A stretch of DNA of 6,820 nucleotides. Origin: JBCDBH01 sp039184055. Its GTDB lineage: Bacteria; Acidobacteriota; Thermoanaerobaculia; Multivoradales; J023. Of this stretch, positions 4,884 to 6,820 are shown one piece after another. A program made the translations under genes and the position numbers. The notes beneath the pieces were generated by a model. It ran no database searches, was not told the origin of the DNA, and saw only the letters and a program-made list of their open reading frames with translations. The stretch covers positions 1-6,820 of the forward strand of contig JBCDBH010000317.1 in the NCBI GenBank assembly GCA_039184055.1, in the 5' to 3' direction. Position 1 is the stretch's first letter, and each line of letters begins with the position of its first letter.

Positions 4884-6539
4884 ATGTCGATGGCCGATAC
4901 TTCCTCCAGCCCACAAAGCAGCCAAACGGTCGGCCGTTACCAGATCGAGCGTGAGCTCGGACGTGGCGCCATGGGCCGGGTCTACCGCGCGCTCGATCCG
5001 GTGATCGAACGCACGGTCGCGCTGAAGACGTTCGTCTTGCCCGCCGATGGCGACCGCGACACCGCGACGCGTCGAATCGTTCGTGAAGCGAAAAGCGCTG
5101 CCGCGATCACCCACCCCAACATCGTCACCATTTACGATGTCGTCGAGCACGATGACGGGGTCTACATCGCGATGGAATTGGTCGATGGTCAAGACCTCGA
5201 TCAAGTGCTGCAGGGTCGCAAGCTCGAGCTCGAAGAAAGTCTCGATCTCCTCACTCAGGTCGCCTCGGCGCTCGATCATCTGCATGACAAAAAAGTCGTG
5301 CATCGCGATCTCAAGCCGGCCAACATCCTGCTGACCACAGATGGCACCGTCAAGCTGACCGACTTCGGCATCGCGCGTCCTGGTCACCTCGACGATCCCG
5401 GAGCCACGACCGCGCTTTTCGCAACGCCGCAATACATGTCGCACGAGCAGGCGTTTGGCGATCCGGTGGACAAGCGCTCCGACATCTTCTCGCTCGGCGT
5501 GATCGCCTACCAGATGCTCGCCGGGATTCGACCGTTTCCCGCCGCGACGGTCGGAAGGCTGATTCACGAGATCACCCATGAGCCTCACATTCCGATGTCG
5601 CGAGCGGCGCCCGGGCTTCCCACCGAGCTCGAAGAGGTTTTTAGTCGAGCGCTGCACAAGAAACCCGAGAAACGGATGCAGTCGGCCGGTGAGCTGGTGC
5701 GCGCTTTGCGTCGCGCCGCTTTGCCACAGCTCATCGACGACACCTTGCCGACCATGCGGATTGAACGGGTCGCCAAGCCATCGCCCTGGCGTCGTTGGCT
5801 ACCGGTGGCGATTCTGGCGTTGCTCGTGCTTGGCGCTGGGGTGGTGGGTTTCGGCATGCTCGAAGACGCGGACAAGCTCGATTACGACAGCTTGTTGGTG
5901 TCCGCTCAACGCGCGATCGAAGCTGGTGACCTTGCCGAGGCCCGCCTCATTGCCGATCAAGCCCGCTCTCTGGAACCGGACAGAACCGAGATCGACGACT
6001 TGTTGAACAATCTTGTCGAGGAAGAGCGGATCGCCGAGATTCAGAGTATCGAGGACGAGGCACGTATCGCGATCGCGGCTGCTGATTTCACCGGCGCTGC
6101 TGACAAGCTCTCGGAACTCGAGAACCTGGACGTCGACACCACGGAGATTCAAGGCGAGCTCGACGCGGCCATCCGGGAATCACATCGACTTCGACGCGAG
6201 CGTTTGCAGGTGATCGCAGGAGAGCTCAAGGTGGAGTTGCGGAGCGAGATTCCAGAGGGCGAGATCCGTGTGCTTGCCGATTCACGAAACCTGCTCGACG
6301 AGGAATTCGATCTCGATGGCAGCTGGGTCGGGCGCCGGCTTGGCGGGAATCGTGGCGAAGTCATGACCTGGACGAGGCCCTGGTCGACGAGCGATTTCCT
6401 GCAGGTGTTCGTATTGCCCGACGATATGCCCGAGCAGTCTCAACGGCTGGTGCGTGATGATTCCTGGTCGGACGAAGGCGGCCACCTGCTCACCGTCAGA
6501 TTACGAGAAGACGGCACCATCACGGTCGATCTCCAGTAG
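4884..6539 (+). CDS. Transmembrane Ser/Thr protein kinase (Hanks type) with extracytoplasmic repeats
   Basis: A 551-aa protein. The cytoplasmic kinase domain (about 19-281) has every catalytic element: glycine loop LGRGAMGRV (25-33), VALK with Lys48, Glu68 in the C helix, HRDLKPAN (140-147; catalytic Asp142), DFG (160-162), Glu188 of the APE equivalent, Asp200 in RSDIFSLG, and the late Arg264. It should phosphorylate Ser/Thr of itself and cytoplasmic partners. The APE region reads YMSHEQ, where YMSPEQ is usual in bacterial kinases. A juxtamembrane stretch precedes one TM helix (306-326). Outside the membrane are two 52-residue helical repeats (333-436) and a C-terminal domain rich in beta strand, Trp and acidic residues (about 447-551). 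There is no PASTA domain; a new sensor or protein-binding module is likely. The frame opens at 4884, just after a TAG at 4881; ATG at 4890 is an alternative start. It lies 25 bases after the nucleotidyltransferase. The ligand is unknown. Confidence 0.95.
   Translation: MSMADTSSSPQSSQTVGRYQIERELGRGAMGRVYRALDPVIERTVALKTFVLPADGDRDTATRRIVREAKSAAAITHPNIVTIYDVVEHDDGVYIAMELVDGQDLDQVLQGRKLELEESLDLLTQVASALDHLHDKKVVHRDLKPANILLTTDGTVKLTDFGIARPGHLDDPGATTALFATPQYMSHEQAFGDPVDKRSDIFSLGVIAYQMLAGIRPFPAATVGRLIHEITHEPHIPMSRAAPGLPTELEEVFSRALHKKPEKRMQSAGELVRALRRAALPQLIDDTLPTMRIERVAKPSPWRRWLPVAILALLVLGAGVVGFGMLEDADKLDYDSLLVSAQRAIEAGDLAEARLIADQARSLEPDRTEIDDLLNNLVEEERIAEIQSIEDEARIAIAAADFTGAADKLSELENLDVDTTEIQGELDAAIRESHRLRRERLQVIAGELKVELRSEIPEGEIRVLADSRNLLDEEFDLDGSWVGRRLGGNRGEVMTWTRPWSTSDFLQVFVLPDDMPEQSQRLVRDDSWSDEGGHLLTVRLREDGTITVDLQ
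5799..5861 (+). other. Transmembrane helix of the kinase
   Basis: Residues 306-326 (LPVAILALLVLGAGVVGFGML) are uncharged and follow PWRRW, whose arginines mark the cytoplasmic side. Acidic EDAD comes right after, placing the C-terminal 225 residues in the periplasm or outside the cell. Confidence 0.9.
5880..6191 (+). repeat. Two 52-residue helical repeats in the kinase tail
   Basis: Residues 333-384 and 385-436 align with no gap at a 52-residue offset. For example AIEAGDLAEA (344-353) pairs with AIAAADFTGA (396-405), and TEIDDLL (368-374) with TEIQGEL (420-426). About a third of the compared positions are identical, mainly Ala, Asp, Leu and the TEI triplet. The spacing of small and hydrophobic residues resembles TPR-like helix pairs, though longer than the 34-residue TPR unit. 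DNA copies are no longer similar, so the duplication is old. Confidence 0.7.
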
Positions 6540-6565
6540 ATCTCGACGCCTTGTTCTGTACCTTC

Positions 6566-6582
6566 GGATCCCATGAGGATCC
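6566..6582 (+). repeat. GGATCC inverted repeat after the kinase gene
   Basis: GGATCC (6566-6571) is repeated at 6577-6582 across a 5-base loop (CATGA). Since GGATCC is itself a palindrome, the pair is both a direct and an inverted repeat and can form a 6-bp hairpin. No T-run follows, so it is at best a weak transcription pause site or a protein-binding site in the 87-base gap before the next gene. Confidence 0.35.
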
Positions 6583-6626
6583 AGTCCCTGCGCACCCTCG
6601 CCAGGCCCTGCTAGGCTGACACGGTC

Positions 6627-6820
6627 ATGGCACGTCGCCGTATCCGTTCGGCTCCCAATCAGATAACGCTACCTTTTGAAGCAGTGGTGGAGGCGGACGC
6701 GTCCTCGTCGGCCGATGTCGAGGTTTCAGCCTCGACAACCGATACCGATTCGGACCCGAGTCTCAGCGACCGCATTCATGGCGCGCTGATCGGGCTCGCC
6801 TGTGGCGACGCGCTCGGAGC
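6627..6820 (+). CDS. ADP-ribosylglycohydrolase family protein (partial, N-terminus only)
   Basis: From ATG at 6627, 64 codons are visible before the right edge. Residues 47-64 read SDRIHGALIGLACGDALG, the start of the catalytic domain of the DraG/ARH family (R-x-x-G-x-L-x-G-x-A-x-G-D-A-L-G). These enzymes cleave ADP-ribose from proteins or small molecules using a two-metal centre; the other metal ligands lie beyond the window. Family members usually begin close to this motif. Here about 46 residues precede it: a basic start (MARRRIRS), NQITLPFE, then a stretch of Ser, Thr, Asp, Ala and Val (about 22-46) that looks disordered. A TAG at 6612 closes the frame upstream, so ATG 6627 is the first possible start; GTG at 6684 and 6687 are alternatives. 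Only a weak AGG (6613-6615) precedes it. The family call is firm, the substrate unknown. Confidence 0.85.
   Translation, partial: MARRRIRSAPNQITLPFEAVVEADASSSADVEVSASTTDTDSDPSLSDRIHGALIGLACGDALG
6716..6737 (+). repeat. 8-bp hairpin within the ADP-ribosylglycohydrolase N-terminal extension
   Basis: TGTCGAGG (6716-6723) and CCTCGACA (6730-6737) form a perfect 8-bp stem with a 6-base loop TTTCAG. It lies in the region encoding the acidic Ser/Thr linker, about 90 bases after the start codon. In GC-rich DNA such stems arise by chance, so any role in pausing or binding is unproven. Confidence 0.4.

Noticed and set aside
4665..5657. Minus-strand open frame (330 codons) opposite the kinase domain
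   Set aside because: The kinase motifs on the plus strand are complete; the reverse frame shows no family features.
4884..5730. Pseudokinase
   Set aside because: Lys48, Glu68, Asp142, Asn147 and Asp160 are all present, so catalysis should be intact despite the MSHEQ variant.
6566..6582. Rho-independent terminator after the kinase gene
   Set aside because: The hairpin has only 6 bp and no following T-run.

Overview
This is a GC-rich bacterial window, densely coded and without RNA genes, insertion sequences or CRISPR repeats. It has a lipoprotein lipobox, a Hanks-type Ser/Thr kinase with a membrane-anchored extracytoplasmic tail, and a deiodinase-like redoxin. Together these suggest a Gram-negative, kinase-rich lineage of the Acidobacteriota/Planctomycetota/Myxococcota/Proteobacteria kind. 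The sequence alone does not fix the taxon.

Left part, minus strand (1-1534): a 12-TM major facilitator transporter of the TetA-like drug:H+ antiporter class (1534 to 350). It is followed by the N-terminal 86 codons of a lipoprotein with a thioredoxin-fold/deiodinase-like active-site segment (259 running off the left edge). A 141-base divergent intergenic region (1535-1675) separates these from the rightward genes.

Central part, plus strand (1676-4858): four tightly packed genes with gaps of 9, 12 and 3 bases. They encode a NodU/CmcH/TobZ-type carbamoyltransferase, a 139-aa SxtJ-like membrane protein, a 49-aa single-TM protein of the DUF5989/SxtK type, and a sugar-nucleotidyltransferase-like enzyme. 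The first three resemble the sxtI-sxtJ-sxtK order of saxitoxin clusters, but nothing else here points to saxitoxin. The most economical inference is a membrane-associated carbamoylation module acting on a glycan or other small metabolite whose activated sugar comes from the fourth enzyme.

Right part, plus strand (4884-6820): a 551-aa transmembrane Ser/Thr kinase starts 25 bases after the nucleotidyltransferase. Outside the membrane it has two 52-residue helical repeats and a C-terminal beta-rich domain. After an 87-base gap comes the start of an ADP-ribosylglycohydrolase family protein with an unusual acidic Ser/Thr-rich N-terminal extension, cut by the right edge. All six rightward genes are co-directional, so the carbamoylation genes and the signalling genes could share transcripts, but this is not shown.
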